A DNA stretch of 64,000 nucleotides from Leucocoprinus leucothites (lineage: Eukaryota > Basidiomycota > Agaricomycetes > Agaricales > Agaricaceae), in contig JAACJO010000029.1 of NCBI GenBank assembly GCA_013368445.1, forward strand, positions 1-64,000, read 5' to 3'. Of the stretch, positions 45,601 through 57,179 are shown piece by piece (position 1 is the stretch's first letter; the number at the start of each line of letters is the position of its first letter). Position numbers and translations under genes: made by a program. The notes beneath the pieces are model-generated. The model was not told the DNA's origin. It saw only the letters and a list, made by a program, of their open reading frames with translations, and did no database searches.

Positions 45601-46459
45601 ACCGGCTTACCTAAAGAGGTAGTGGAGTCGCAGTAGTTGAAGAGAAGAATGTAACAATCCTAATCCTTTATAAAAACCGTGAGCGGCTACACCAAACTGT
45701 CATTATATAGTACCGGCGTCTAAGTTACTGATCCTTATATTCCACATATCTGAGAAGAATTATTATCATCCCCCGAATGCTTTAGCGTACAAAAAACATC
45801 GCAAATGTTCTCTCCCTCGGTCCAAGAGCGCCTGTGTGCTAGTGAGCAGATTGGCACAGCTGTTCCTCGGTCATTGTGTTCGCGTCACAGACCTTCCTGA
45901 AGGAAGCGTTATAATTTACTCAAGAAGGATGCATAGCATACGAATACTTAACTCATCGCCAGCAGCAATCTTCCACGTGTGCCACAACGTTCAGAAATGG
46001 TGCTTCGATGATGTTGCCCTGTATACCAATTTGGAACACTTGGAATATTCAATAATACGAAATGAAGGCTCGAAATCGTTCTCTTCATAGCGAGTGAAGG
46101 ATACAAAGGAGGAGCATGACAGGGCGGGTACTAGTATCATTGCTTAGATCTGAGTCTACTCTATCATACACACTCTGACCACTTGACCAGGTACTGCATA
46201 ACTATGCCATCAGAACTGAATTCCGGTCTCTACTTTTCTATACTTCTACCTCTTGAGCTTGCCTGCTCCTCTCACAACACTGGTAAATACCTCTGCCATA
46301 TGTCAAGTGGGGCCCGTAACCCCACGGCCTCCAAAGTCCTGCTTATAATTCGGGCGAGGTATATAAGGCTCGTTTACCTATTACCTCAACACCTCAGGCT
46401 CGTTTTACATTTCCCAAGTAATTGACTCTACTAAAGGTCACTCCTCGCTATCAGCAAAC
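45601..46459. other. Intergenic; possible F-box/LRR relic and TATA box of the next gene
   Basis: 45836-46090 reads 84 codons including HSIRILNSSPAAIFH and ALYTNLEHLEYSI, which resembles the start of leucine-rich repeats in fungal F-box proteins; weak. The TATA box of the secreted protein gene is at 46361-46366 (atataa in GGTATATAAGG). Confidence 0.35.
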
Positions 46460-46797
46460 ATGTTACGCATTTTGATTCTCACTCTCTCCGTAGTCGCCGC
46501 TCTCGGTAGCCCCGGCTTGTTGGCTGCTCAGGACAATGCTATGTGCGTACATCGACATCGTCACTCATCGTACAGTTCATAATATCCGACTTACTCACCA
46601 CTGCCAGTTCCAACGCTGGCTCTGACCCAAACCAGGCGTTTACTGTTGGCTATGGATGTGGCCTTTCTCGTCACCCCCATCGCTGCTGGAAATTTTGTGA
46701 CAATGGAGGACGCCGCTTGACTCGGTTCAACATTCGGTGCACAGAAGACAGGCAGTGTAGCAATAACCCGGTGTGCGATACTGTCTGTACCCAGTGA
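46460..46797 (+). CDS. Small secreted cysteine-rich protein
   Basis: Two exons, 46460-46542 and 46608-46797, 273 nt, 90 residues. The first about 23 residues form a clear signal peptide (MLRILILTLSVVAALGSPG, then LLAAQ). The mature part has seven cysteines: one in GYGCGLS, two in RCWKFC, two in RCTEDRQC and two in the closing VCDTVCTQ. The splice site falls just after the signal peptide region. The CxxxC pair and closely spaced terminal cysteines recall small disulphide-rich secreted proteins of the defensin or effector type, but seven cysteines is odd for a fully bridged monomer and I do not recognise a family. A TATA box lies about 100 nt upstream. It is not duplicated elsewhere in the window. 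Confidence 0.75.
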
Positions 46798-47324
46798 CCA
46801 AATATATTTGTAAATCCCCAATTCGTAACAATGCAGGATGCTCAAAAGACTAACGATCGTCGTAAAGCAGTTATCACAGCACCGCGTAGTTCTAAGACTA
46901 GTGACAGAAATACGATTTTTTGAAGTTGTGCGTTATTCAGTGTGTTGTGCGATTCAAATGTGATTGAATTATGTGTTTCTTGGATGAAATGGTCGTAAAA
47001 TTTGGGTAGCGACAAGAGTGACCAGAGAAGAGTTTCATCTTGTCCACCTACACACCAGGCTCTGATGGATACTCGACATTTTTCAATAGGCTTCAGACTA
47101 GTCGTTTCCTCGATCTACGGAGAATCTCGAGAGTACTATGGTCTTGATTTCCATTCACAGCGATAAATCGGCGCTGCGATTTGTCGTGAATAGTGGAGAG
47201 AGATAGGGTACATTTGAAAGTTGAATATAACGCATTGTTAACAGATCGGGCTAAGGGTATAAATCACGGTCTCTACTATCGCTCAAACTCCCGATGGTAG
47301 CAAAAGTAAATCAACGCACGACGA
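46798..47324. other. Intergenic, no gene seen
   Basis: No frames of interest and no repeat structure noticed. Confidence 0.4.
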
Positions 47325-47800
47325 TCTGCCGTCCCTCCAACTCACTCTGATTCTCCTCGACCCCTCTTGGAGTTTCCACGGAACACACACTCTCCATTAT
47401 CGTATAATCTATGTTCTCGGCCCCGGCATCGACCATCTCTTCGCTCGCCCCCGTATTTCATTCAACAACATCATAGGCGGTTTTAACCGCCGATGCGTGA
47501 CGAAGGCGAAGGAGACAGTACGTTGCTCATCTATACTTAGTACAGTGAGCCTTTTCTTCTTTGTTTCCGAGGGCGAGGAAAGTGATGGGAGCAAGTAGTT
47601 TTTCTGCGAGAAATGAGGGTCCTCGGATATGAGGGAACGGAGTATAGCTTTGATGCCCCCCATGGATCAGATCGTCGATCATATAAACGAAATGAACACT
47701 CTAGATGCAGGCAAAAATGGGCGTCCCGTTCGTGCTTTGAAATTGGTACTCTGCAATCTGTCCATAGAACATTGAGAACTGGCTCAAGAGAAATTTGAAG
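47325..47800 (-). pseudogene. Decayed copy of the 3' end of the adjacent ABC ATPase gene
   Basis: Reverse-strand alignment with the end of the gene at 47954-50017. RFTDISTGEQRIVLLMRAL of the intact gene corresponds to RLTVLSIDEQRTVSFAF (47520-47590), and VGKPPVVLLDEVW to RLKPPMMLLNEIR (47455-47500). The final block GTTCCGTGGAAACTCCAAGAG (47372-47391 region) matches GTTCCGTGGAGTGTGGAGGAG. Key residues of the signature and Walker B are altered, and the frame is not continuous with a start codon. Confidence 0.7.
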
Positions 47801-47953
47801 GAGAGGAATGATGCAGCTGAAGAAATTGATGTTGGAACTCATAGCGTCGCAAATAAGAACGGGAGACGTGGAGGGCATGCGTATCGGATATATACATACA
47901 CCCACTCAGCGATACCAATGAGCACCATAGCGATCCTGCCCACCCCAAAACAA

Positions 47954-50017
47954 TCAAACCACGACCTCAGCCCCATACCCACCCTCCAACCTAAACCTCC
48001 TCAACCCCTCCTCCACACTCCACGGAACCTCCTCCTCCCAATGCGTAATAACCACCACAGCTTGATCCCTCCCCCTCCAAACTCTCTCCCGCAAATACAT
48101 CCTCGCAGCACTCACCATCTCCTCACTCATCCCACTCCATACTTCATCCAATAACACTACGGGTGGTTTACCCACTAATGCACGCATGAGCAGGACAATG
48201 CGTTGTTCGCCTGTACTTATGTCTGTGAACCTCTTTTGCGCGAAGTCGTTTGTTATTTGATTTCTTTCGGCTTTCGAGAGAGGACGGTGCTGAGATGTTT
48301 GTGGGATCCAGGAGGCGGGGCCTAAGTGATCCAAGACCTCTTTGACTCTTTCTTCCCTCCACGTTCTCAGCTCTTCTTCCCCCACCGCGTCGGCACCAAC
48401 TGCACTAGGACCTGAAAGCGGAACAAAAACACCCTCGAAACCTGTACCTATGGCTTCGCGCACTGTCATTCCCGGATGCCGACGCGGGAAGGCGTCGAAC
48501 AATTCAGGAGAGACAACCCCAATGGTTTTGCGGAGTGAAGGTGTAGGGATGCGTTTACGGTGGTTGAGGGTGAAGGTTGTGGTTGTGGTTGTGGTTGTGG
48601 TAGAGGGGGAGGGGAGTAAGAGGTGTTTTTGGATATAGGATTGCGGATGGTCTCCGAGGATGAGAGACATAAGTGTTGTTTTACCAGATCCTGAGATAGT
48701 CGGTGGGGCGTCAGCAGATGAATGAAGGCGTGTATGATTGGAGTGTGAATGCCCACCATTGGCGCCTTGGAGATGCCACCGTTCGCCTTGTCGGATTTGC
48801 CAATTAATATCGTTCAAAACCTGACGAAAGGCGCGGTGACATTAGGCCAAGCAGAGAGATTGAAGGGAAAGGCAGATACATACGACGCGATCTGAGTATT
48901 TGACATTGACGTTTTGAAGGTCCAACACGACTGGCCCGGGCCCAGTAACGTTTTCAGACAAGCCAGGAGCTGAAGATGCGATATACTGCGAATCGAGATT
49001 TTTGTTGATGAGAGGAACGACGGACTCTTTCATTCCAGCTTTGACAGTACCCTCTTGAACCAATGCGACGTGGGTAATCCACGCGGGTATATCGTCTTGT
49101 GTCCTCAAGCCGAGAATGACGCGTGGTTTTCGAGACTTGTGAAGATTGCTGAGTAGGTGAAGAAGTTTAGGGCGTCCAGCGACATCCAATCCAGCTATAG
49201 CTCTGTCAGTATAACACGTAAAGACAAAAAAAGTTGGGAGAAAGTAAGCACGCACTAAGAGGTTCATCCAACAACATCAATTCCGGCTTTCTCAACACAG
49301 CTCTAACAATCCGAGCTCTGCGCGTCTGACCATTACTCAACGCAACAAGCGGCAAATCCAACAACCTCTCCAAGTCCATTTCCTTCACTAACGTATCGAA
49401 CAACTTCCTCTCCTCTTCCTCCAACTGAACAACTTCCTCAAACGCTCGTTTCTTGACTTTGGGTTTCTCAAAGGGAGAAGTAGCAAGGGGATCAGGTTTG
49501 TCTTCGGGTATACTCTCAGGAAACATGCTCTCTCGTAGAGTCAACGCGTCTTCATCACGGATAGCGCCGTATCGCGCGGTGTAGTCGTAAAAAGCGCCTC
49601 CCGAACCTCGGTCGGAGCGATGTGAGAAGGAAACACTTGCGATGGTAGAGAACGGGTCGGCATCTCTGCCGAGAAAGGGGAACAGTCCGTCTTTTGAGGC
49701 GGTAGATGAGTCAGTCAGGATACGAAGATGGCCTAGTAGAGTCTACATGAATATATCAGCCAGGAAGTACGAAATCACAATACAACAACGCGTACACGAA
49801 ACAGGGCTCGCTTTCCTCCCTCTCCAGAGGACGCTGACATAACTGCCCATGCCTCTCCTTCATTTACCTGCCATTCAACGTCGCGGAGAACTGGTAAACG
49901 GTTTGACGGGTCACCGAAAGGATGGATAGAAGACGATTTTGGGATGTGAATGATAGGTTTTGTCGAATAAGCACGTAGAAATGTAATGCTGGCTGGTTTA
50001 TATCGTACAACAAGCAT
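47954..50017 (-). CDS. Twin-domain soluble ABC ATPase, YDR061W-like
   Basis: Two nucleotide-binding domains and no membrane helices, as in yeast YDR061W and bacterial ModF-like proteins. Start ATG 50015-50017; the N-terminus LVVRYKPASITFLRAYSTKP is basic and hydroxylated, as in a mitochondrial presequence. NBD1: Walker A is degenerate (SASSGEGGKRALF, with R in place of S/T), signature LSNGQTRRARI, Walker B LMLLDEPL then GLD after an intron. NBD2: Walker A GANGSGKTT is restored by splicing an intron that ends at 48693; LGDHPQSYI; signature STGEQR; Walker B VVLLDEVWSG; ITHWEEEVP. About five exons. A run of threonines after LLLPSPS is encoded by a GTGGTT-type microsatellite at 48575-48600. Its cellular role is not established. 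Confidence 0.85.
48575..48600. repeat. Coding microsatellite (GGTTGT)n
   Basis: GGTTGT repeated about four times; on the coding strand it gives a run of threonine codons inside NBD2 of the ABC ATPase. Confidence 0.9.
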
Positions 50018-51015
50018 CTTGAGAGTAGCTTAGCGCATGGAGGAGAAAAAGACTGGATAATAATGATTTCAGGTTCGGCATGGTTAGTGCAGTGACTCGG
50101 GCGTGCGATTGTCCGAATGCCCGACGTTGTTTGTTTATCTCGCTGGAGCCAAACATGCCGACATACATATGATTACCAACGGCGGAAAAATCAAACCTAC
50201 TCCTATAAGGTCCTGTTCCATTCACTGCAAACGCACAAGAGAAACCTATGCAGCATCTCTATGTTTCTGGTAGAGATTAAATTTCGTGTCCCTTTCGAAT
50301 CGGTGCCTTTCGTGTTAATCCGGGAAGGTTCGTGACACCACTAAATGTTCGATATCATTCTGTATGTTCAATTCGCTTAGTGTCCTGTTGCACCAGAAAT
50401 AGCGCAGTCTATCGAATTTTGTCTTTTGCGTTCTTGCCTCCCGAAACAAAAGCACTTCGCTGACGATTGTAAATTGGGAAATTCAACACCCCACTCTTCC
50501 GGAGACAACGCCCACCCGTAAACCAATTATCGGTCCAGTTATCAGCCCATCATTTCGTCCAATTTTAAACCTTCTTCTCTACGAATATCTCCCAAGCTTC
50601 CGCAGACTTTGAATTGAAAAAAAAAAAAAAGCTTGATTGCTCCCAACAGAAGAATTGGATGAGAAAACAACATTGTATCTTCGAATGTTGGTGCACCATA
50701 TGGGCAAATCACCTACCAGAATCCTTCTCACGCTTTACATCTCAATAACAGTCAAGTCTGTGATGCTATCGTCCCAAGCAGAGGCACCAGTTGATTGTTT
50801 ACTGAGCAAGTTCCAAGCGGTACCTGAAAATGTACTTATAACTTCAACGCTTGATGCCCCTCATCTTGTCTCGGTGGTCACGGACACGGACATCAACGCA
50901 ACGGAAAACCATCAATCTCTGGATTTTCGGGGGTTTAGAGGCCAATCATGACTTCATAAGGGCCCGACTGATCAATGAACCAATGGCATCATTGCAGGGA
51001 TGTGCATTAATAGGC
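50018..51015. other. Intergenic, no gene seen
   Basis: Upstream region of the ABC ATPase. It contains a 14-nt A run near 50617-50631. Frames are short and without family match. Confidence 0.4.
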
Positions 51016-51267
51016 TACTGTACTCTACCCCCGATTGACGGTTCCCCCCGATTGACTCGTCACACCTGTTCCACTGCTTAAACGTGACAAAGCGTGACAA
51101 ATGGCCATTTCCTATCTCACTCAATTCTCGGGTTTTCGACTTGAAATTTTGCAACTATGCTCTGGAACTGTCATGGATGAAATAACGTGAAATTTGTGCG
51201 AAATGAAGAAGAGGAAGGGGAAAAGCGTCAACCGGGGGGGGCCGTCAATCAGGGGTAGAGCATAGTA
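51016..51267. mobile_element. MITE-like element, family 2 (mariner-type ends)
   Basis: Inverted ends: left CTGTACTCTACCCCCGATTG followed by ACGGTTCCCCCC (from 51018); right, read in reverse, CTATGCTCTACCCCTGATTG followed by ACGGCCCCCCCC (from 51265). Each end is flanked by TA (51016-51017 and 51266-51267), the duplication expected for Tc1/mariner-type elements. 252 nt with no coding capacity. Only one copy in the window. Confidence 0.85.
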
Positions 51268-51593
51268 ATTCAAGAATAGGTCTACGTTTCGCTGGAACTT
51301 CCAGATTTATCTCGTGCGGCAAGTTTTCAAGTCAAGTCAACGTCACCGCATCTAAAACCGTCGCCTTCACAGGTTGTAGTTATTATTGTACCATCCGAGA
51401 GAGCCACCCCGCAGAGGTTCATCCTCATGAGCACAGTGGACAACTAACGCTATAAAGCAAGGGTTAAACTCGTCTCAAGTCTCACCAACACACCGTTCAG
51501 TCAATTCTCTAGCATCCCCTACAAATGCGCACTCCCTAAGTTTAGACTGCTGTAGAGGAGCTAAATTGGTCAACTATACAACGAACCTCCACC
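51268..51593. other. Upstream region of TS2
   Basis: A TATA-like tataaag at 51452-51458 and an ATGCGCACTCCCTAAGTTTA string near 51524 at the place of the micro-exon of TS1 and TS3, but with no usable donor. It appears to be the decayed TS promoter and micro-exon. Confidence 0.45.
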
Positions 51594-52574
51594 ATGCCCG
51601 CTTCAACTTCGATGTTGGATATACACGACGTTATTCCATCCCTCCTTCAACGGTACGATACCACCCACCTCCGAGACACCACACTTGACACTTCACCCCG
51701 CCACACCCGCCACACTGACGCCACTCGGCATGGTTTCGGCATGAAACTCATGGCACGACCTCTTGACATCGGCATTGCTATCACAGACACCCCATATCGC
51801 CACCTCCAAAATCAATCGACTCGAGTACTAGTCATCGCATTATGGCCAAGACTCTTAACCACATTGATAATTACTACTATGACACTTACGCCGATGGCCT
51901 AACAGAATATTCGAGCGCCTTTTGCGCCAGGAATCTCAGCGATACCAGGCCCTAGACTATATCGGAACTGCGCTCCGCGAGACGCCTCTACATCGGGGAA
52001 CCATTACGGCCAATATTATTACTGGACTTTCTTGCCTCTTCGATTCTTAAATCGACCGTTGAAGGGATGGAGATACGATTGGTTGTGTGAATTGGTTAAT
52101 CCTTACTGAATACTTGGCAATAGCACTAGCATCTAATTATGCTCAATTCACCAAGCGTATGAATCGTCTCTCTCGCGCCTATACAATTTTTGGATTTCTA
52201 CCTTACCTGGATTTGGCCATTTGGATTCAGGTTTTGTCTGATCTCATCGCTCACTTCGACCGTGCCAAGTAAGTCAGCTACTCTTCAATCGGGCTCCCCA
52301 GTGAGGATATGAACAGCGACCTGAGTTACTATCATTTACAAAAGAGGGACTGACTGGGGAGACGCTCAATCTTGTCTTATTGAATACAAGCGCCCGTGGT
52401 ATAACCCAAGTCGAGGCACTGAAGGGAATTGCGCATGAAACAGCTCAGTGATATCAACGTGGCTCGTAACTATTGAAGTTAACCCCCGAAGCGTGTGTGG
52501 CTTTTAGATCGGTCTGTGTAGGTTGTGTCGGATTTCATGCTTTTTTGCCGAAGCTGAGCCAACTTAATCACTGA
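51594..52574 (+). pseudogene. TRI5-like terpene synthase TS2, strongly decayed
   Basis: A third-generation copy of the synthase family. Recognisable blocks: TDATRHGFGMKLMARPLDIG and DTPYRHLQNQSTRVLV (51718-51845); HIDNYYYDTYADGLTEYSS after a frame change (51860-51920), in which the metal-binding DD has become DN; FTKRMNRLSRAYTIF and WIQVLSDLIAHFDRAK (52145-52270); and NDLSYYHLQKRD across the last intron, in which the NSE glutamate is gone. Both metal sites are therefore destroyed. Stops and shifts separate the blocks. Confidence 0.8.
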
Positions 52575-53658
52575 CGTTCCGAGAGTTCGTGACGTCAGGT
52601 GTATCCATATACCCATCTCACTGCGAGTGTTAGCTCATACCTACGATTGCTTTTCTTCATGGAATGCGCTCATGACATGTATAGCTATTGTATTCGTCAT
52701 GAATCCTGGACCTTCCTATTCAATGGACCCACGACCTTGTATCATCCCTGACTGTAGTGGGGGGTTCCTCAGGGGGCTTCCAAGACCTAGTAACTTGTTC
52801 AAGAAGTACTTGAAACCTGTCCAGATCCCCGTCGCTCCTGCATGCGATTATTCAAAACAATGTCGTTCACTAAGTTATCTAGATAATGCCGATTTCCTTC
52901 GTGTATTCGAAAAATGTAATTTTATCGTCTTGAAGCAGAGTATGCACAAGGATGCACCGGGTACCACTAGGAGGGTAGGTCCGAGTTAGCCGTTCGGCTC
53001 TCAAGTCTGCTTGCGAGACTGGTGGTGGTGGGCGGCGGGCTATTCCTTAACTAGAAATATTGTCGGGATGCGCCAGGAATTTCAGTCCCTACAGGGGATA
53101 GTTGGACGCCGCAGATAAACCGCTCTCAGTATGGCGTGAAGAGCACGTGTAGTACGACAAATGCACCACACTTAAAACGTCTGCCATTGAATAGCTCTCC
53201 ATGCTCAGTCAGTCTTAGTGGAGGTGGCAGCTCTTTCACGGGTGCCACGACATACGGCACGTCGTCGGGAAGTTGCCTAGGCTAGAAGTACTTTAGCTCG
53301 TGTCTCTCGCTTAGATTAGATCTACTATAACAACCACATGAAATGCTTGGCACGTGTCTGCCATAATAATCGGCAATTCAAGCTCGAGGCGTTGTGGCCG
53401 AGCCGTAACCTGCCAAGTTCTTCGTTTGTTATTCAATTCTATTTTTGAATCCAGTATGGTGTTGAACATTTCACACGACACCACCGCTCATTTCTTGACC
53501 ACATCAGACAGTCATCAACTTCGCCTCCATCCGCGGACTATTCCCGACAGTCAAGCAACCATTGCTCGCGATAGCTCACCAGAAATATACCACACTAGAA
53601 CCCTTCTTTGTTCTCGAAGTAACTTGATATGTTCCTGGTGTCTTGGGCCGTTCAGAGG
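52575..53658. other. Intergenic, no gene seen
   Basis: Several frames of 60-190 codons, none with a recognisable family. The longest overlaps the promoter and first exon of the GH16 gene in another frame. Confidence 0.4.
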
Positions 53659-53665
53659 TATAAAA
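53659..53665 (+). promoter_or_regulatory. TATA box of the GH16 gene
   Basis: tataaaa, 89 nt before the ATG at 53748. Confidence 0.65.
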
Positions 53666-53747
53666 ACCATCGTGTTGTCCTATTTCATCTTGTTCTTCAG
53701 CACCTTGCTGTCCCTCCACTTCACCAACCTTGACGACTTGAGGCACG

Positions 53748-55241
53748 ATGAAGCCTACGTTAGCTCTTTTCCTCTCAGCGATACTCGTTCCTGCTTATGC
53801 TGCCACTTATACCTTGTCCGAAACCGTCCTTCCGTCTTCATTCCTAAACTTCTTCGATTTCGAGGACATTGCAGATCCAACCCATGGACGGGTGTAAGTA
53901 GCAGGTCAATAGTTTATCATACTCTATTCTGATCGTCGCCTTAGTAACTACGTTGATAAATCCACCGCCGTCTCGCAAGGCTTGGTCAAGCAAGCCAGCA
54001 GGACCAGCTTTGTCGTCCGTGCCGATGACAAGAAAGTCCTTAATCCCGGCGGTCCAGGCAGGAATTCAGTGAGGATAAGGTCAAAACAATCTTTCAAAAC
54101 GCACGTTGCTGTGTAAGTCCGTCCTTCGTTTGATATCGATCTGTGGCGCCCAAACCATATCTAGGTTTGATGTGCACCACATGCCTCAAGGTTGCGGGTG
54201 AGTTTCTGACAGAAACCCCACTATACCGTGAACGAAGTCTGAATCTGTTTGATAGAACTTGGCCAGCGATTTGGGAGACCGGAGGACAGTGGCCCGGTGG
54301 GGTGAGTAAATCTCTTCTGGTGGAGACCGATAGTGATAGATAATATCGTCAGGGAGAAATCGATATTGTCGAGGGCGTTAACGATCAAACCCCCAACGCT
54401 GCGACTCTTCACACGAGTTCCGGTAGGCCATCTTGATTTGATGAATCTCGGTAGTGATTGATTATACCCACTGCTGTAGGCTGTACAATGCCATCTTCGC
54501 GAGATCAGACTGGGTAGGGCTCCTTTCCATTCTCCTGTTTTCTATTTTTAGTTTTCTAATATTGACCTAGAACTTCCACTCAACTGAATTGTGATGCATC
54601 TGTCAACGGAAACACCGGATGTGGTGTTCGATTCCCTTCTCCCAATAGCTACGGCCCGTCGTTCAACAGAAATGGGGGTGGATGGTGCGTAATCGTTGTC
54701 TTCTGGTCGACAGACCATCAACCGACCATTATATTACGTTCATCTAGGTATGCCGTTGAGCGCTCGCCTGCCGGCATCAAAGTGTTCTTCTGGTCCCGCC
54801 AGTCTTCTTCGGTTCCTAGCGAAGTCAAGAACGGAGGAGACAGCGTGAACACCGCAGACTGGGTAAGACTAAGGTATCTCAATATTGCGCGCTGTCTCCT
54901 CATCAGTTCATTCTACCAAGGGGACCCCTACTGCAGATTTTCCTAGTACATCCTGCAACATTGGGCGGTTCTTCGCCGCCCATAACATTATCATCAACCT
55001 GACATTCTGTGAGTCCGATCCTTTACGTATCGTCGCCCGTCTAATAGGAGTATCTCTTAGGCGGTGACTGGGCTGGCTCTGTCTACGGGCAAAGCGGTTG
55101 TCCTTCTACTTGTGAAGGTGAGTGAGCGTGATTCCTTTACGATACCTACTGACAAGCTTCTCTGCAGACTATGTCAATAATAACCCAGGGGCATTCAATA
55201 ATGCTTACTTCGATTTTGCATCTATTCGTATTTATGAATAA
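53748..55241 (+). CDS. Secreted GH16 endo-beta-1,3(4)-glucanase (Lam16-like)
   Basis: Laminarinase of glycoside hydrolase family 16, cutting beta-1,3- and mixed-linkage glucans in cell walls or storage polysaccharide. Eleven exons: 53748-53893, 53945-54112, 54165-54197, 54256-54301, 54353-54422, 54480-54513, 54571-54684, 54748-54862, 54921-55008, 55061-55117, 55168-55241; 945 nt, 314 residues, every junction in frame. Signal peptide MKPTLALFLSAILVPAYAA. Substrate cleft marks GTWPAIWETGGQWPGG and the catalytic GEIDIVEGV, with E133 as nucleophile, D135 and E138 as acid/base. The C-terminal part (NPGAFNNAYFDFASIRIYE) is the usual last strand. Length matches Lam16A-type enzymes of wood-decay fungi. 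It is unrelated to the surrounding duplicated families and shows no lesion. Confidence 0.95.
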
Positions 55242-56024
55242 CGACTTGAAACGATTAGTGATCTTGTCCGTGCAATGTGATCTATATACCTTTCCATCTG
55301 AGACCTCAGCCTTTTGGATTTGCTCCCTCGAGTAAGCTGCATTAGAGAACTGAATTATTGAGACCATGTCGTGCTACTCCAAGAAAAAGCCAACCTGTTT
55401 GATTAAAAGTCATTTGAAGCGCCTGACATGTCTCCTGGGTACTAAGGAAGCTAGAAGAGATTAATTTCTGAGCTCACAATCTATCTGTGTTCTTCTTGGA
55501 GGGGATCTTGGCAATTAATACGGGAGATCTTTTTATGAGATTCATAAATCAACGGAGAGACAGGGAGACAAATGTTTATGCACCATCCACCTCGAACAGG
55601 TCGCTGATCCAGTCCACTACCTTCTAACCAGGAGTTCCGAAAGCTGTAAGAGCCATTTCTTCGTAATGGGTGGGGACTGCTCAACGATTTAGAGTCAGGC
55701 GACCTGGACTAAATCACGTTGAATAAGATTCTTAGTTGAGCGTGGGCTACACTCATGAAAGCTGAAATTAATAACATTATTTCGAAGTTTACCGCGTACA
55801 AATGAAGAGCTAGGGTGCCCTCATATTCCCCTCCCCTCCCCCCCCCCCCCCCCCCCCCCCCTTTGGCATCTTTATAATGAACCGAATGAACCTCTATGTT
55901 GTGCACAATGAATACAAACCACTATCTATCAGTAGACTAAACAACAACCTCCGAGGTCATTCTCCGCAAGTTCAGTCCGACGTCGTTTCAGTGTTGGGGC
56001 CAACTGCCAACAACAGTAGTACAC
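55242..56024. other. Intergenic with a 24-nt C run
   Basis: No gene. The homopolymer C24 at 55838-55861 is the only notable feature. 55870-56024 is similar to 57880-58020, the 3' flank of 7TM-H, so it belongs to the duplicated unit. Confidence 0.55.
55838..55861. repeat. Homopolymer, 24 cytosines
   Basis: Uninterrupted C run preceded by CCCCTCCCCT. Length may vary between cells or be misassembled. Confidence 0.9.
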
Positions 56025-57085
56025 CTACACCCCTCCTGGCTTTATATCAAGAATTGGCTCTTTTGACGAGTTTCGTAGGGCGCTGGCGACATCATCTTTG
56101 CTGTTGAAATAATCAACGCCCCGAGCAACTTGATAGATAATTAACAAGGATGCAATCGCCTAATTGGATATTCAGTTTCCTCTGTTAAGCGATCAGTTAA
56201 GCTATCCTACCTGTATTTGAGCCCACGTTTGCAGAAGGATGGGCAGGATGGATGAGCTAAGCAAGAAAGCCGAAAGGGTCAACACATCGGAAATGATGAT
56301 TAAGCTGGCAGACTCTACGAGGATTGTCATTAAGTTTAGATACCGCTTTCCCGATCCCTCCCCAAATGCCCTTGTTACCATCTTCCTATGGTGGAGGAGA
56401 AGCAGTACAATACTTGAACTGATTATCATGTTCAAGAAAAGTGAGATTCCGACAAGAACTGTAAGGAGGTGGTCGGCAAAATTTCCCCATTTGTTGGGGA
56501 TGCTGTACTGAGAAATTGTTACAAGTCCTATGACTTGAAATATCATTTCAGTTGTCTGTGAGCTTTCGGAAGTATCTATTTACCTGTCATCCCAGCGTAT
56601 ATTGTCAGGGGAACTAGCCAAGCCAAGAGCCACTTCCTCTCTAGACCAGATGCAATCGCGTAGCAGCGCCACACCTGCAATTGTTATGAATCAGTCCTTA
56701 TTTGTGTGCGCGCTTCAAATACACGAACCAGGAGCCCGTCCGTCATCAAATTCAATAACAGCAAAACGACACCTATCCCGCCGGAAAACATATGTCTCAG
56801 GAGGTTATCGGCCCTGCAGCCTTCGCCGCGTACAACCATAGTCACCAGCGCAATGTCCCACCCCTGGGTTGTAGTCCCAACGATAACAGTAGCCAGGATC
56901 CAGCACATTAGTACGGTTCGCACATGTGGGCTCTGTCCCCCCGTCTGACTGCGGAGCGAATTGAAGGATAAAAGTCCAAGGAGGACCATGATTCCACAGC
57001 AGAAGCTGGAGATACTTGACCCAATACTCAAGCTTGTTTCTTTAGCCAATGTGGCAGCTTGGCAGTGAGACAGGGTGCTGTTCAT
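56025..57085 (-). CDS. 7TM family membrane protein G
   Basis: Same four-exon layout as 7TM-A. N-terminus MNSTLSHCQAATLAKETSL from ATG 57085; a further in-frame ATG is at 57121, but 57085 aligns with the paralogues. Family marks DGLLVWRCYAIAS, EGSGKRYLN, YQVARGVDYF. The loop between helices 2 and 3 (VVRGEGCRADNLLRHMFSGG) again has one cysteine. Tail ends IKPGGV at TAG 56025-56027. No lesion seen. First of three consecutive - strand copies in the second array. Confidence 0.83.
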
Positions 57086-57179
57086 GAACTCAGTTCCAGA
57101 CATGGGGGCTAGGATGAGCACAGGAAAGGTTCAAGGTCTATTTTATGTCTAACTTTACACTCATCAGTAGTTATGAGGA

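Noticed and set aside
48842..49267. Separate gene for the middle part of the twin ABC ATPase
   Set aside because: The first residues are intron read-through; splicing joins it to the flanking exons in frame.
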